Shown here in pieces: positions 23,765 through 33,106 of a stretch of DNA of 37,342 bases. The translations under genes and the position numbers were made by a program. The stretch is from contig JNSE01000029.1 of assembly GCA_000754455.1 (NCBI GenBank), positions 1 to 37,342 of the forward strand. Direction: 5' to 3'. This stretch comes from an actinobacterium acAMD-2. Lineage in GTDB: Bacteria > Actinomycetota > Actinomycetes > UBA12327. The notes beneath the pieces are model-generated. The model worked only from the letters and a program-made list of their open reading frames with translations. It did not search any database and was not told where the DNA came from. How positions within the stretch are numbered: position 1 is the stretch's first letter; each line of letters begins with the position of its first letter.

Positions 23765-26272
23765 ATGTTCGAGAGGTTTACCGACCGGGCCCGCCGTGTG
23801 GTGGTTTTGGCACAAGAAGAAGCCCGCATGCTCAACCACAACTACATCGGGACCGAGCACATCCTCCTGGGTCTGATTCATGAAGGCGAAGGCGTTGCCG
23901 CCAAGTCGCTGGAGTCATTGGGCATTTCTCTTGAGGCTGTGCGCAGCCAAGTTGAAGAGATCATTGGTCAAGGCCAACAAGCTCCCAGCGGACACATCCC
24001 CTTTACTCCGCGTGCGAAGAAAGTTCTTGAGCTGTCGTTGCGTGAAGCCTTGCAACTTGGCCACAACTACATCGGCACCGAACACATCCTCTTGGGATTG
24101 ATTCGTGAAGGCGATGGAGTAGCAGCACAGGTGCTGGTCAAGCTCGGCGCAGACCTGAACCGCGTCCGCCAACAAGTCATTCAGTTGCTGTCGGGGTACC
24201 AAGGCAAGGAACCAGCCGCCTCTGGTGGCCCAGCCGAAGGCACACCTTCTACCTCGCTGGTCTTGGACCAGTTTGGACGCAACCTCACCCAAGCTGCCCG
24301 CGAAGGCAAGCTGGACCCGGTTATTGGGCGCGAAAAGGAAATCGAGCGCGTCATGCAGGTGCTCTCACGCCGCACCAAGAACAACCCCGTCCTCATTGGT
24401 GAGCCCGGCGTCGGCAAGACCGCCGTCGTTGAAGGGCTAGCTCAGGCCATCGTTAAGGGCGAAGTACCCGAGACATTGAAGGACAAGCACCTCTACACGT
24501 TGGACCTTGGTGCTCTGGTGGCGGGTAGCCGTTACCGCGGAGACTTCGAAGAGCGCCTGAAGAAGGTGCTCAAGGAAATTCGAACTCGCGGAGACATCAT
24601 TTTGTTCATCGATGAACTGCACACCCTCGTGGGTGCCGGCGCGGCGGAAGGCGCGATCGATGCAGCGTCCATTCTCAAGCCCATGTTGGCTCGTGGTGAG
24701 TTGCAGACCATCGGTGCCACCACGCTGGATGAATACCGCAAGCACTTGGAAAAGGACGCCGCTCTTGAACGACGTTTCCAGCCCATCCAGGTACAAGAGC
24801 CTTCGTTGGCGCACACCATCGAAATCTTGAAGGGCCTGCGCGACCGCTACGAGGCCCACCATCGCGTATCAATCACCGACGAGGCCTTGGTCTCGGCTGC
24901 CACCTTGGCTGATCGCTACATTTCTGATCGCTTCTTGCCAGACAAGGCGATTGACCTCATTGACGAGGCTGGCTCGCGCATGCGTATTCGTCGCATGACC
25001 GCACCGCCGGACTTGCGTGAGTTTGACGAGCGGATCGCGAACGTGCGCCGTGAAAAGGAATCAGCGATCGATGCCCAAGACTTTGAAAAGGCTGCCGCAC
25101 TGCGCGACACCGAAAAAAACTTGTTGCTCGAAAAGGCCGAGCGTGAGCGTGAATGGAAGGCCGGCGACATGGACGTCGCTGCTGTTGTGGATGAGGAACT
25201 GATCGCTGAAGTGTTGGCCATCGCGACCGGCATCCCAGTCTTCAAGCTCACCGAAGAAGAATCCCAACGTCTGCTGCAGATGGAAGGCGAACTCCACAAG
25301 CGCGTCATTGGCCAAGAGCAAGCCATCAAGGCGTTGTCTCAAGCCATCCGCCGTACTCGTGCTGGCTTGAAGGACCCCAAGCGTCCAGGCGGATCGTTCA
25401 TCTTCGCCGGTCCATCGGGTGTGGGTAAGACCGAACTCGCCAAGACCTTGGCTGAGTTCCTCTTTGGCGACGAAGACTCCTTGATTCAGCTCGACATGTC
25501 CGAATTCAGCGAGAAGCACACGGTTTCGCGTCTCTTCGGATCGCCTCCCGGCTACGTCGGTTACGACGAGGGTGGCCAGTTGACCGAGAAGGTCCGTCGC
25601 AAGCCGTTCTCTGTGGTCTTGTTTGACGAGGTGGAGAAGGCGCACCCGGATATCTTCAACTCGCTGTTGCAAATCCTTGAAGACGGGCGCTTGACCGACA
25701 GTCAAGGTCGAGTTGTTGACTTCAAGAACACCGTCATCATCATGACGACCAACTTGGGTACGCGTGATATTTCCAAGGGCTTTGGAATGGGCTTTGCCGC
25801 TTCTGGCGACACCCAGTCGTCCTACGACCGATTGAAGTCCAAGGTCAACGAGGAGCTCAAGCAGCACTTCCGTCCTGAGTTCCTTAACCGCATTGACGAC
25901 ACCGTCGTCTTCCACCAGTTGAGTGAAGCCGAAATCGTTCAGATCGTTGATCTGATGATCGCCAAGCTTGATGCCCGCATGCAAGATAAGGACATGGCCA
26001 TCGACCTCACCTTCGATGCCAAGGCGCGGTTGGCCGCACGTGGCTATGACCCGGTCTTGGGTGCTCGTCCGCTACGTCGCACGATTCAACGCGATATCGA
26101 GGATGAACTTTCCGAAAAGATCTTGTTCGGTGAGCTTCGCCCCGGTCAGATTGTGTTGGTTGACGTTGCGGGTGAGGGCGAGGATGCCCACTTCACCTTT
26201 ACCGGCACCACAAAGGGCGAAATGCCAGACCTGCCACCGGTTGAAACCGCAGAAAGCGGTTCCTCGGAGTAG
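23765..26272 (+). CDS. clpC: ATP-dependent Clp protease ATP-binding subunit ClpC (HSP100)
   Basis: This is the AAA+ unfoldase that feeds proteins to ClpP in actinobacteria. It has 835 residues in the usual order: the double Clp-N repeat (about 1-145; [21 protein letters not shown] and [14 protein letters not shown] twice); the first AAA domain with Walker A GEPGVGKT (212-219); a middle domain with a UVR motif ([21 protein letters not shown]); and the second AAA domain with Walker A GPSGVGKT (549-556). After the Walker [12 protein letters not shown] come the C-terminal D2 small domain and an acidic tail. A strong AGGAGGA site precedes the ATG. A ClgR-like operator lies about 130 bases upstream, so heat or misfolding control by ClgR is likely. 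Confidence 0.98.
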   Translation: MFERFTDRARRVVVLAQEEARMLNHNYIGTEHILLGLIHEGEGVAAKSLESLGISLEAVRSQVEEIIGQGQQAPSGHIPFTPRAKKVLELSLREALQLGHNYIGTEHILLGLIREGDGVAAQVLVKLGADLNRVRQQVIQLLSGYQGKEPAASGGPAEGTPSTSLVLDQFGRNLTQAAREGKLDPVIGREKEIERVMQVLSRRTKNNPVLIGEPGVGKTAVVEGLAQAIVKGEVPETLKDKHLYTLDLGALVAGSRYRGDFEERLKKVLKEIRTRGDIILFIDELHTLVGAGAAEGAIDAASILKPMLARGELQTIGATTLDEYRKHLEKDAALERRFQPIQVQEPSLAHTIEILKGLRDRYEAHHRVSITDEALVSAATLADRYISDRFLPDKAIDLIDEAGSRMRIRRMTAPPDLREFDERIANVRREKESAIDAQDFEKAAALRDTEKNLLLEKAEREREWKAGDMDVAAVVDEELIAEVLAIATGIPVFKLTEEESQRLLQMEGELHKRVIGQEQAIKALSQAIRRTRAGLKDPKRPGGSFIFAGPSGVGKTELAKTLAEFLFGDEDSLIQLDMSEFSEKHTVSRLFGSPPGYVGYDEGGQLTEKVRRKPFSVVLFDEVEKAHPDIFNSLLQILEDGRLTDSQGRVVDFKNTVIIMTTNLGTRDISKGFGMGFAASGDTQSSYDRLKSKVNEELKQHFRPEFLNRIDDTVVFHQLSEAEIVQIVDLMIAKLDARMQDKDMAIDLTFDAKARLAARGYDPVLGARPLRRTIQRDIEDELSEKILFGELRPGQIVLVDVAGEGEDAHFTFTGTTKGEMPDLPPVETAESGSSE

Positions 26273-26303
26273 ATCAGGGTTGCTCTCAACCTAGGAGGTT
26301 GAC

Positions 26304-27050
26304 ATGAGCGAACCAGATTTTGAGTCAAAGGTGGCGATAGTCACCGGAGGCGGATCGGGTATCGGCGCGGCCTGCGTGCAACTTCTTGTTGAACGCGGGG
26401 CCAAGGTGTTAGTCGCGGACGTGGATCCGGTGGCGGCGGAAAAGGTGGCAAGCCAGTTCCTGGAATCGGCGCGACCTTTCGCGGTCGATGTCAGTGACTC
26501 GCAACGTTGCGAACTGATGGTGCAGCGCGCCATCGATACGTGGGGCGGCTTGCATATCGCCGTGAACAACGCCGGAATTGGTGGAGAACAAAACCCCATC
26601 GGCAGTTATAGCGTTGAAGGTTGGCGCTCGGTGTTGTCGGTCAATCTTGATGGTGTCTTCTATAGCATGCGTGCTGAAATCCCAGCCATGATCGAATCCG
26701 GCGGTGGCTCGATCATCAATATGTCGTCGATCTTGGGCTCGGTGGGATTTCCAGCAGCCGGCGCGTACGTTTCAGCGAAACATGGCGTTGTCGGTCTCAC
26801 CCGGGCGGCAGCTCTCGATCATGCGGCGCAATCCATCCGCGTTAATGCAGTCGGACCTGGATTTATCGATACGCCCTTGCTTAGCCAGTTGTCACCGGAG
26901 ATGAAGGCTGGCTTGAGCAGGATGCATCCGCGTGGGCAGATGGGAAGTTCACGTGAAGTCGCTGAGCTTGTAGCGTTTTTGGCTAGTGATCGCGCGGCCA
27001 ATATCACTGGTTCGTACTACACCGTTGATGGTGGGTACACCGCGCAGTAG
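26304..27050 (+). CDS. Short-chain dehydrogenase/reductase (SDR)
   Basis: This 248-residue classical SDR has the cofactor loop TGGGSGIGAACV, an acidic residue at the end of beta-2 (VADVD) favouring NAD(H), NNAGIGG, and the catalytic Ser (MSSILGSVG) and YVSAKHG (Tyr-x3-Lys). The C-terminal end is YYTVDGGYTAQ. An AGGAGG ribosome site lies just before the ATG. It follows clpC by 31 bases and may be co-transcribed with it. The substrate cannot be predicted. It ends two bases from the convergent mutY. Confidence 0.92.
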   Translation: MSEPDFESKVAIVTGGGSGIGAACVQLLVERGAKVLVADVDPVAAEKVASQFLESARPFAVDVSDSQRCELMVQRAIDTWGGLHIAVNNAGIGGEQNPIGSYSVEGWRSVLSVNLDGVFYSMRAEIPAMIESGGGSIINMSSILGSVGFPAAGAYVSAKHGVVGLTRAAALDHAAQSIRVNAVGPGFIDTPLLSQLSPEMKAGLSRMHPRGQMGSSREVAELVAFLASDRAANITGSYYTVDGGYTAQ

Positions 27051-27052
27051 CC

Positions 27053-27937
27053 CTATGAGGGTAAGGAAAACGTGCCATCCTCACAAACGTCTATCAGGCC
27101 ATCGGCGACCAACGAATCCAATGCACGCGCGCGTTGTACGGGCTCGGGCCAGGCTTGATTGAGTAGCCCTAGTTCAACCGGACCGTCGCTGTCTCTCACG
27201 ACTGCTAACAGCTGGCCACGGCATTGGCGGTCAGTGCCTTCGTAGGTTTGACCCTTGCGAGCCGGCCCTTGCCATTCGGGCTTCCCGTTTAGCCGCCACA
27301 GGCACTCGGTGCGAATGGGGCAGACATCGCATTGGGGAGAACGTGAGGTGCACACTAATGCACCGAGTTCCATGACGGCTGCACTGAGTCGGGCTGAGGT
27401 ATGGGGATCAGTCGGCAAGAGTGCGTCAGCTCGTGTGCGTTCGCGTTCAGTGATGCTGGTTGTCGTTGCGAATTGCACGCCATCAAAAACCCGAGCATGC
27501 ACTCTGCGCACGTTGGTATCCAACACAGCACAACGTTGCTGGAAAGCAAAGGCTGCGATGGCGGCAGCGGTGTATTCGCCCACTCCGGGCAAAGATCGCA
27601 ACTGGCTGAGAGTCGAGGGAATTTCCCCACCGAATTGTTCGTCACACATCACTGCAGTTGCGTGGAGCCGCAACGCACGACGTGGATAGCCCAACCGACC
27701 CCACATCACGATGGCTTCGCCAGGAGTGGCGTTAGCGAGTGCGCTGGGTGTGGGCCATCGCTTCATCCACTGCGCAAAGGGTTCCAATACTCGACTGACG
27801 GGGGTCTGTTGAAGCATAAATTCACTCACGACCACGGCCCAGGGACTAGCACCCCGCCAGGGGAGGTCACGCTCGGCGAGATCAAACCACTCGAGGAGCC
27901 GCAAGCGCACTTCACGGGTGGTCTTAGGCGTGAGCAC
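27053..27937 (-). CDS. mutY: A/G-specific adenine glycosylase
   Basis: It removes adenine mispaired with 8-oxoguanine. The HhH-GPD protein shows SEFMLQQTPVSRV with the catalytic Glu, the helix-hairpin-helix LPGVGEYTAAAIAAFAF, VLDTNVRRV with the catalytic Asp, and the iron-sulfur loop C-x6-C-x2-C-x5-C (CTSRSPQCDVCPIRTEC). The C-terminal Nudix-like 8-oxoG recognition domain is short, as in other actinobacterial MutY. The track starts at GTG 27946. I prefer the GTG at 27937, giving 294 residues, because a leaderless -10 (TAGCGT) ends seven bases before it. Confidence 0.94.
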   Translation of the reverse strand: MLTPKTTREVRLRLLEWFDLAERDLPWRGASPWAVVVSEFMLQQTPVSRVLEPFAQWMKRWPTPSALANATPGEAIVMWGRLGYPRRALRLHATAVMCDEQFGGEIPSTLSQLRSLPGVGEYTAAAIAAFAFQQRCAVLDTNVRRVHARVFDGVQFATTTSITERERTRADALLPTDPHTSARLSAAVMELGALVCTSRSPQCDVCPIRTECLWRLNGKPEWQGPARKGQTYEGTDRQCRGQLLAVVRDSDGPVELGLLNQAWPEPVQRARALDSLVADGLIDVCEDGTFSLPS

Positions 27938-27944
27938 GGGCCCC

Positions 27945-27950
27945 ACGCTA
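27945..27950 (-). promoter_or_regulatory. Putative leaderless -10 element for mutY
   Basis: TAGCGT on the minus strand ends seven bases before the GTG at 27937, with no ribosome site between them. The same hexamer and spacing precede ppx and the acuC-like gene. Confidence 0.45.
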
Positions 27951-28002
27951 GGGGATCAGGGCTTTTGCGCAACCACAGTGCCCTGTCCGGTTTTACCCTC
28001 TC

Positions 28003-28008
28003 TACTCT
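28003..28008 (+). promoter_or_regulatory. Putative leaderless -10 element for the 28016 gene
   Basis: TACTCT ends seven bases before the GTG at 28016, with no Shine-Dalgarno. It supports this start over the far longer track ORF that begins at 27401. Confidence 0.45.
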
Positions 28009-28015
28009 GTTACCT

Positions 28016-28669
28016 GTGTCTTCCCTGCTCAATCCCGTAGGTGATAAGCCTGCGCGCGTGTATTGGCGCCGCCGCATAGAAATTCTTGTGGTGCTCGTCA
28101 TCCTTGTGCTGTTTGTCGGCAAAGCATGCAGCGGCGGTAGCCAGCCCGTTGCGGACAACACACCACTCCCCGCAGAGACCACCACGAGTTCGGCCATCCC
28201 GACGCCATCGGCCTCGACGGTCGTAAGCGCATCACCGACCTCTTCGCCCAGTGCTACTGCTACCCGAACTCCAGCCAAGGGCGAATGCAAGGACTCTCAG
28301 GTACGCGTTTATGTCACGGCAGAAAGCTTGGAGAACACCGTAGGCGGACCGGTTCTGATGCGCTTTGTTGTCGCAACGAACAGCGACACCACATGCTTGC
28401 GCGATGTGGGTGGCTCACAAAATGAAGTGCGCATTACTTCTGCCGGTGGAAAGCGCGTCTGGTCATCGGATGATTGCAGCCCTGGTGGCGCCGCCAATGT
28501 CCGACCGATTTCGAAGTCGTCGCCTTATGCGGTGACGGTGGAATGGAATGGAAAAGTCAGCAAGCCTGGCTGCAGTGGATCAAAGCCAGAAGCGTCAAAC
28601 GGTTCGTATGCAATCGTGGCTCGCAACGGCGACGTGAAGAGTGAGCCAGAGCCACTGATCTTGAACTAG
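28016..28669 (+). CDS. Membrane-anchored exported protein of unknown function
   Basis: This 217-residue protein has a short basic N-terminus (ARVYWRRR), a single membrane anchor (IEILVVLVILVLFVGKACSGG), and a Ser/Thr/Pro/Ala linker of about 50 residues. An extracytoplasmic domain with four Cys follows, likely forming disulfides (ECKDSQVRVYV, TTCLRDVG, DDCSPGG, KPGCSGS). The beta-rich domain with its CLRDVGG motif resembles substrate-free binding or immunoglobulin-like domains of actinobacterial envelope proteins, but I cannot name the family. The track ORF from 27401 runs antisense through mutY; the leaderless GTG at 28016 is the plausible start. It is divergent from mutY and ends five bases from the convergent disA. 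Confidence 0.78.
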   Translation: MSSLLNPVGDKPARVYWRRRIEILVVLVILVLFVGKACSGGSQPVADNTPLPAETTTSSAIPTPSASTVVSASPTSSPSATATRTPAKGECKDSQVRVYVTAESLENTVGGPVLMRFVVATNSDTTCLRDVGGSQNEVRITSAGGKRVWSSDDCSPGGAANVRPISKSSPYAVTVEWNGKVSKPGCSGSKPEASNGSYAIVARNGDVKSEPEPLILN

Positions 28670-28674
28670 AGCGG

Positions 28675-29754
28675 TTAGACGTAACGCTCAAGGATCGACG
28701 AGTCAGCTAAGCGGGACAAGCCTTCGCGTACCGTACGTGCCCGGTTTTCACCGACACCTTCCACAGCCTGCAAGTCATCGATGCTGGCGCCCAGCATCTT
28801 TTGCAAGGAGCCGAAGTGCTCCACGATGCGCTCGGCAACGGGTGCGGGCAGCCGCTGCACCTTGGAAAGCAACCGGAACCCGCGTGGGCTGAGCGGGAGT
28901 TCAAGGTCGGTGCCTGGGTGGCCCAGCGCCTTGGCTACCAAACTGAAGTCGAGGAGTTCCTCTGCCGAAAGCTCAGCCAAGGCGTCAAGTGAGGCTTGAA
29001 GTTTGCGGCTTCGCTTGCCAGTGCCGGGCAGGTAGTCACGGGCGATGAACTCGCGTTCGTTATCCATGCCGGCAGAGATTTCGTCATGCTGGAGTGACAA
29101 CAAGCGCCCATCAACTCCGAGTTCAATGATGTAACCACGAATTTCAGCCGCGATTCGCAACACCATTTCAATGCGCTGGGCCACCACAGCAACATCTCGG
29201 ATCGTGACGAAGTCGTCGATTTCCAGAGCGGTCAAGTTGCTCGCCACTTCGTTGAAGCGCTGCTTGTAACGCTCAAGCGTGGCTAGGGCTTGGTTCGCAC
29301 GAGACAAAATCGTGTCTGAATCCTCAAGTACATAGCGACGACCCGCAACATAGATGGCGATCATCTGCATGGACTGTGAAACCGAAATGACGGGGTAACC
29401 CGTTTGCTTGGCTACTCGCTCGGCCGTACGGTGGCGGGTACCTGTTTCGTCAGTGGTGATGCTGGGGTCAGGCACCAGCTGGGTGTTGGCCCACAAAATC
29501 TTTGAAGCAGCAGAGTCGATGACCATCGCCGCATCCATCTTGGCGAGTTCGCGCAGTTGCTGTGGCGAGAACGGCACGTCCAGAGCAAAGCCACCGCTGA
29601 GCAGACTGTCCATGCTCTTGTCGTAACCAAAGACAATCAGCGCACCGGTGCGGCCACGCAAAATGCGCTCAAGGCCATCGCGCAGTTCAGTTCCAGGGGC
29701 AACCGCGGCAAGGGTTTCACGAAGGACTAGTTCTTGGTCGATGTCACCGGCCAC
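28675..29754 (-). CDS. disA: DNA-integrity-scanning diadenylate cyclase DisA
   Basis: It makes cyclic di-AMP from two ATP and scans DNA for branched structures. The 359-residue protein has the N-terminal DAC domain with the RHR-type motif GTRHRTAERVAKQTG, a helical linker, and a C-terminal helix-hairpin-helix DNA-binding domain (LQAVEGVGENRARTVREGL). The usual DGA active-site motif reads DAA here (KMDAAMVID), keeping the metal-binding Asp. The GTG start has GAAGGA nine bases upstream. A TATAGT promoter element lies about 40 bases before it. It lies downstream of radA in the same direction, a common pairing. Confidence 0.96.
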   Translation of the reverse strand: MAGDIDQELVLRETLAAVAPGTELRDGLERILRGRTGALIVFGYDKSMDSLLSGGFALDVPFSPQQLRELAKMDAAMVIDSAASKILWANTQLVPDPSITTDETGTRHRTAERVAKQTGYPVISVSQSMQMIAIYVAGRRYVLEDSDTILSRANQALATLERYKQRFNEVASNLTALEIDDFVTIRDVAVVAQRIEMVLRIAAEIRGYIIELGVDGRLLSLQHDEISAGMDNEREFIARDYLPGTGKRSRKLQASLDALAELSAEELLDFSLVAKALGHPGTDLELPLSPRGFRLLSKVQRLPAPVAERIVEHFGSLQKMLGASIDDLQAVEGVGENRARTVREGLSRLADSSILERYV

Positions 29755-29794
29755 GATGATGGGTCCTTCCCCTGTGCTGCGTTCCTTTTGTTGG

Positions 29795-29800
29795 ACTATA
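29795..29800 (-). promoter_or_regulatory. -10 element of the disA promoter
   Basis: TATAGT on the minus strand is the best -10 match in the 157-base radA-disA gap (29755-29911). It would give a leader of roughly 33 bases containing the disA ribosome site. No clear -35 or LexA-type dyad is seen. Confidence 0.5.
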
Positions 29801-29911
29801 GCCCTGCATTAAGCGCGGGTTCGACTCGGATGAAGGGAAATAACGAGAACATGTGCGCTGGTGTTTACGCGATGGTGTCATGGAAGACGTTGACTGTGGC
29901 GGGCGAGACTC

Positions 29912-31270
29912 TTAAGCGCTGGAAGCGGCCCGAATCGCAGTAGAAATGTCGCTGGCTTGCAGAACCTGCAGGCCGGTGGGGACCTGTGGCAAGTCACCGC
30001 TGGGAATGATGGCTTTGGTGAAGCCCAAGCGGTGAGCTTCGGCTAACCGCCGCTCCACACCGGCGATGGGGCGTAACTCACCGGACAAGCCCACCTCGCC
30101 CATGGCAACGAGCCCGGGGAGTAGAAGGCGATCGGTAGCCGCTGATGCGATGGCCAAGGCAACGGCTAAGTCCACTGCTGGCTCCTGGAGTTTGACTCCG
30201 CCGACAGTGGCAGCGAAAACATCGTGGGGTGCGAGGACGACACCACCGCGTCGTTCTAGGACGGCCAAGATCATGGCCGTTCGTGAGGAGTCCAGGCCGC
30301 TGGTCGTGCGTCGAGGTGAATTGAGCGCAGAGGGCCCGACGAGGGCTTGAACTTCGGCGACGAGGGGACGCCGGCCTTCGAGGGTGACGGTGACACAGGT
30401 TCCGGCAACAGGATCATCGCGTCGGCTGATGAACAATCCGCTGGGGTCAGGCAGTTCAACGATGCCGGTATCAATGAGTTCAAAACATCCCACTTCATCG
30501 GTCGGCCCGTAGCGGTTCTTGGCCGCTCGAATCATGCGCAGGCTGTGATCGCGGTCGCCTTCAAATTGCAACACCACATCAACCAGGTGCTCAAGTACGC
30601 GAGGTCCGGCGATGGTCCCGTCCTTGGTCACATGACCGACCAGAACCGTGGCGATGGTGCGTTCTTTGGCAATCCTGATTAAGGCTCCTGCCACTTCGCG
30701 GACTTGAGTGACACCACCAGCGGCACCATCGAAGTCTGCACTGGCGATGGTCTGAACCGAATCCACGATCAACAGGGTGGGGTTGACTGCATCTATGTGA
30801 GCAACGAGCGCAGAAAGGTCAGACTCAGCTGCCAAATACAACGAGTCAGCTAGGGCGTTGATACGTCCGGCCCGCAGACGTACCTGGGCTGTGGATTCCT
30901 CTCCGGTGATGTACAGGACCGTGCCACCGGCTCGCGCAGCTTGAGCCGCAACCTCCAAGAGCAAAGTGGATTTGCCGACGCCAGGTTCACCAGCGACGAG
31001 GACGACGGCACCTTCAACGAGGCCACCCCCCAACACGCGATCAAGTTCGCCCACACCAGTGGGCGTGGCTTTGGCTGACTCAATCCCGATTTGTCCGATC
31101 GGCAATGCGGGTTCAGTCACGGCACCAGCGCGTACTTCGCGCAGCTTGGGTGCGCCAACTTCCGCGACGGTGTTAAAACTTTGGCACTCACCGCATCGCC
31201 CAGCCCACTTCGATGTTTTCCAGCCACATTCGCTGCACGCGAAGGCGGGACGCGCCTTGGAGGTTGCCAT
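29912..31270 (-). CDS. radA: DNA repair protein RadA
   Basis: This RecA-like helicase acts in branch migration during recombination repair. The 452-residue protein has the N-terminal zinc finger (ACSECGWKTSKWAGRCGEC, two CxxC pairs), Walker A GEPGVGKST, Walker B TLLIVDSVQTI, the RadA-specific KNRYG (KNRFG in most), and a C-terminal Lon-protease-like domain lacking the catalytic dyad context (GGVKLQEPAVDLAVALAIAS). The ATG at 31270 has a leaderless -10 (TAGGTT) six bases upstream and no ribosome site. Confidence 0.96.
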   Translation of the reverse strand: MATSKARPAFACSECGWKTSKWAGRCGECQSFNTVAEVGAPKLREVRAGAVTEPALPIGQIGIESAKATPTGVGELDRVLGGGLVEGAVVLVAGEPGVGKSTLLLEVAAQAARAGGTVLYITGEESTAQVRLRAGRINALADSLYLAAESDLSALVAHIDAVNPTLLIVDSVQTIASADFDGAAGGVTQVREVAGALIRIAKERTIATVLVGHVTKDGTIAGPRVLEHLVDVVLQFEGDRDHSLRMIRAAKNRYGPTDEVGCFELIDTGIVELPDPSGLFISRRDDPVAGTCVTVTLEGRRPLVAEVQALVGPSALNSPRRTTSGLDSSRTAMILAVLERRGGVVLAPHDVFAATVGGVKLQEPAVDLAVALAIASAATDRLLLPGLVAMGEVGLSGELRPIAGVERRLAEAHRLGFTKAIIPSGDLPQVPTGLQVLQASDISTAIRAASSA

Positions 31271-31276
31271 GGCTAA

Positions 31277-31282
31277 AACCTA
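31277..31282 (-). promoter_or_regulatory. Putative leaderless -10 element for radA
   Basis: TAGGTT on the minus strand ends six bases before the radA ATG. No Shine-Dalgarno lies in the gap. Confidence 0.45.
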
Positions 31283-31307
31283 GGGCAGTCCCCTGACAAA
31301 GGGCTCG

Positions 31308-32057
31308 TTAACTCGGGTCAGCGGGGTGTGGCGCAATGAGCGGCAAAAGCGGCCGCACGGCTTTGATGGCTTCGCGCGCATCGCAGAGCTCAACCAACTT
31401 CTTGTAGGCCTTCTTGCCTAGCAATTCGGTGAGCTCGTCCTTCGATGAGAGGTAAAGAGGCTGGGTGGCTTGGTGGGCTTCGGGGTTTCCGGTGCAATAC
31501 CAATCAAAATCGTGTCCGCCATCGCCCCAGCCAGGGCGGTCGTACTCGCCGATGACCATGACGTTGCGCTCATCGCCGTTGGCCAATTCGACGGTGTCGT
31601 AGGTGCGACGAATGGGGAGTTGCCAGCAGACATCAGGCTTGGTCTCGACGTGGCTTACACCTTTAGCTGCCGCCAGGTGGTGCAGCGCGCAGCCGCCGCC
31701 GCCAGCAAAGTCGGGGTCGTTGTTGAAGATGCAGGCGCCATCAACAACGCGCGTCTTGCGATCGCCGTCTTCGTCTTTTTCAACCCATTGCTCGGCCTGG
31801 CGCTGCCACATCTCAGGGGTGAGTTCGGCCACTGCTTTTTTCACTCGTTTTTCATCGGACTTCGCACTGAAGTGCGCACCGTGAACACAACAGCCCGAGT
31901 CGGGCATCGATGCATCGATCCCCTTGCAACCGTTACCAAAGATGCAGGAAAAGCGAGACGTGAGCCACGTGAGGTCAGCACGAATCAGCTGATCCTCGTC
32001 AGCGGGATCAAAGAACTCCACCCATTCACGGGGGAATGTCAACGGAACCTCAGGCAC
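31308..32057 (-). CDS. Cys-rich conserved protein (possible metal or Fe-S binder)
   Basis: This 249-residue soluble protein has clustered cysteines. An N-terminal group is CIFGNGCKG with [10 protein letters not shown] (Cys38, 44, 56, 57). Later come [25 protein letters not shown] and WYCTGNP. The CC-VHG and C-ALH spacing recalls YkgJ/DUF3109-type CxxCC zinc- or iron-sulfur-binding proteins, but I would not assign it firmly. There are no membrane segments or signal peptide. The C-terminal [26 protein letters not shown] is helical. The GTG at 32057 is supported by a leaderless -10 six bases upstream. It is divergent from ppx across 50 bases. Homologues near radA and ppx occur in other actinobacteria, from memory. 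Confidence 0.75.
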   Translation of the reverse strand: MPEVPLTFPREWVEFFDPADEDQLIRADLTWLTSRFSCIFGNGCKGIDASMPDSGCCVHGAHFSAKSDEKRVKKAVAELTPEMWQRQAEQWVEKDEDGDRKTRVVDGACIFNNDPDFAGGGGCALHHLAAAKGVSHVETKPDVCWQLPIRRTYDTVELANGDERNVMVIGEYDRPGWGDGGHDFDWYCTGNPEAHQATQPLYLSSKDELTELLGKKAYKKLVELCDAREAIKAVRPLLPLIAPHPADPS

Positions 32058-32063
32058 GCGGAC

Positions 32064-32069
32064 ACCTTA
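32064..32069 (-). promoter_or_regulatory. Putative leaderless -10 element for the Cys-rich gene
   Basis: TAAGGT on the minus strand ends six bases before the GTG at 32057. It is the same hexamer and spacing as at 5469. Confidence 0.45.
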
Positions 32070-32094
32070 CGCGGTTAATCGCGGGAGTGGAAGG

Positions 32095-32100
32095 TAGCGT
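32095..32100 (+). promoter_or_regulatory. Putative leaderless -10 element for ppx
   Basis: TAGCGT ends seven bases before the GTG at 32108 and decides that start over the track ATG at 32036, which would overlap the divergent gene. Confidence 0.45.
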
Positions 32101-32107
32101 CAGACAT

Positions 32108-33052
32108 GTGCGATTAGGAGTGCTCGATATCGGATCAAATACGGTCCACCTGTTGATCGTTGACGCCTATCACGGGGCGGCTCCTGTGGCGACGGCCTCG
32201 CACAAGCTGGAATTGCGTCTATCCGAGCACGTTGACGCCGATGGGTCCATTGACGAGCCCGGAGTCGACTCGCTGATCTTCTTCGTTCGCGAAGCGTGTG
32301 AGTTTGCCGAGGAAGAGGGCGCTGAAACGGTCGTGGCCTTTGCGACCTCGGCCATGCGCGATGCACCCAATGGTCGCGCAGTGCTCAAAAAGGTGCAGCA
32401 AGCAAGCGGCGTGGAAGTTGCTGTCTTGTCCGGTGATGATGAGGCACGGACCACATTTCTGGCTGTGCGACGGTGGTTCGGCTGGTCTTCGGGTGAACTT
32501 TTCGTTGCCGACATCGGTGGTGGATCGTTGGAACTCGCCCTCGGCGCGGACGAAGAGCCTGCGATTGGCTTGTCATTACCCCTTGGTGCAGGTCGACTCA
32601 CTCGGCAGTTTGGTAAAGCTGGCGAAGTGGACTTCAAGGGTCTGCAAGCGATGAAGCGATTTGTTGACGATGAAGTCGGCACTGTTGTTGATAAATTCGC
32701 GGAACAAGAACTCGTTCGTCATTTCGTTGCGACATCAAAATCTTTTCGCCAGTTGGCTCGAATTAACGGTGCACCGCCGAGCTCGGAGGGGCACCACATC
32801 AGTCGGTTGCTCAAGCGCAGCGGTCTGGATGGCATGGCCGAGCGCTTGGTTGACATGCCATTGGATGAACGCGCGAAGTTGCCCGGGGTTTCTCGCGGAC
32901 GAGCCCAGCAATTGCCTGCCGCTGCGGTAGTGGCCCAGAGTGTGATGAACGCCTTCGGCATTGATGCCTTCGAGTTGTGCCCGTGGGCCCTGCGAGAAGG
33001 CATGATTTTGCAGTATCTGGACGCAATGCCTGTGCAACACCACCGTGCATAG
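32108..33052 (+). CDS. Ppx/GppA family exopolyphosphatase
   Basis: This 314-residue member of the ASKHA fold hydrolyses polyphosphate or (p)ppGpp-related substrates. It begins MRLGVLDIGSNTVHLLIVDA (phosphate-1 motif), then FATSAMRDAPNG, the catalytic and phosphate-2 region FVADIGGGSLELALG, and RLTRQFG. A C-terminal part with ATSKSFRQLARINGAPPS follows. The short form, without the HD-like domain, is the usual actinobacterial Ppx1/Ppx2 type. The GTG at 32108 starts right at the conserved N-terminus and has a leaderless -10. proC follows after 54 bases. Confidence 0.92.
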   Translation: MRLGVLDIGSNTVHLLIVDAYHGAAPVATASHKLELRLSEHVDADGSIDEPGVDSLIFFVREACEFAEEEGAETVVAFATSAMRDAPNGRAVLKKVQQASGVEVAVLSGDDEARTTFLAVRRWFGWSSGELFVADIGGGSLELALGADEEPAIGLSLPLGAGRLTRQFGKAGEVDFKGLQAMKRFVDDEVGTVVDKFAEQELVRHFVATSKSFRQLARINGAPPSSEGHHISRLLKRSGLDGMAERLVDMPLDERAKLPGVSRGRAQQLPAAAVVAQSVMNAFGIDAFELCPWALREGMILQYLDAMPVQHHRA

Positions 33053-33106
33053 CATTTCCAGTGTCAAGATAGAAATCCTGATCGAACGGCGACCAAAGGA
33101 CACCTT

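Noticed and set aside
25061-25984. 307-residue antisense ORF inside clpC
   Set aside because: It is a shadow of a strongly codon-biased gene; the translation shows no domain and clpC is complete.
27401-28015. N-terminal 205-codon extension of the 28016 protein in the ORF track
   Set aside because: It is antisense to mutY, has no membrane or domain logic, and a leaderless -10 and GTG at 28003-28018 mark a better start.
29734-29943. 69-residue plus-strand ORF in the radA-disA gap
   Set aside because: It overlaps both flanking genes antisense, has no start signal and no recognisable content; the gap holds a good disA promoter instead.
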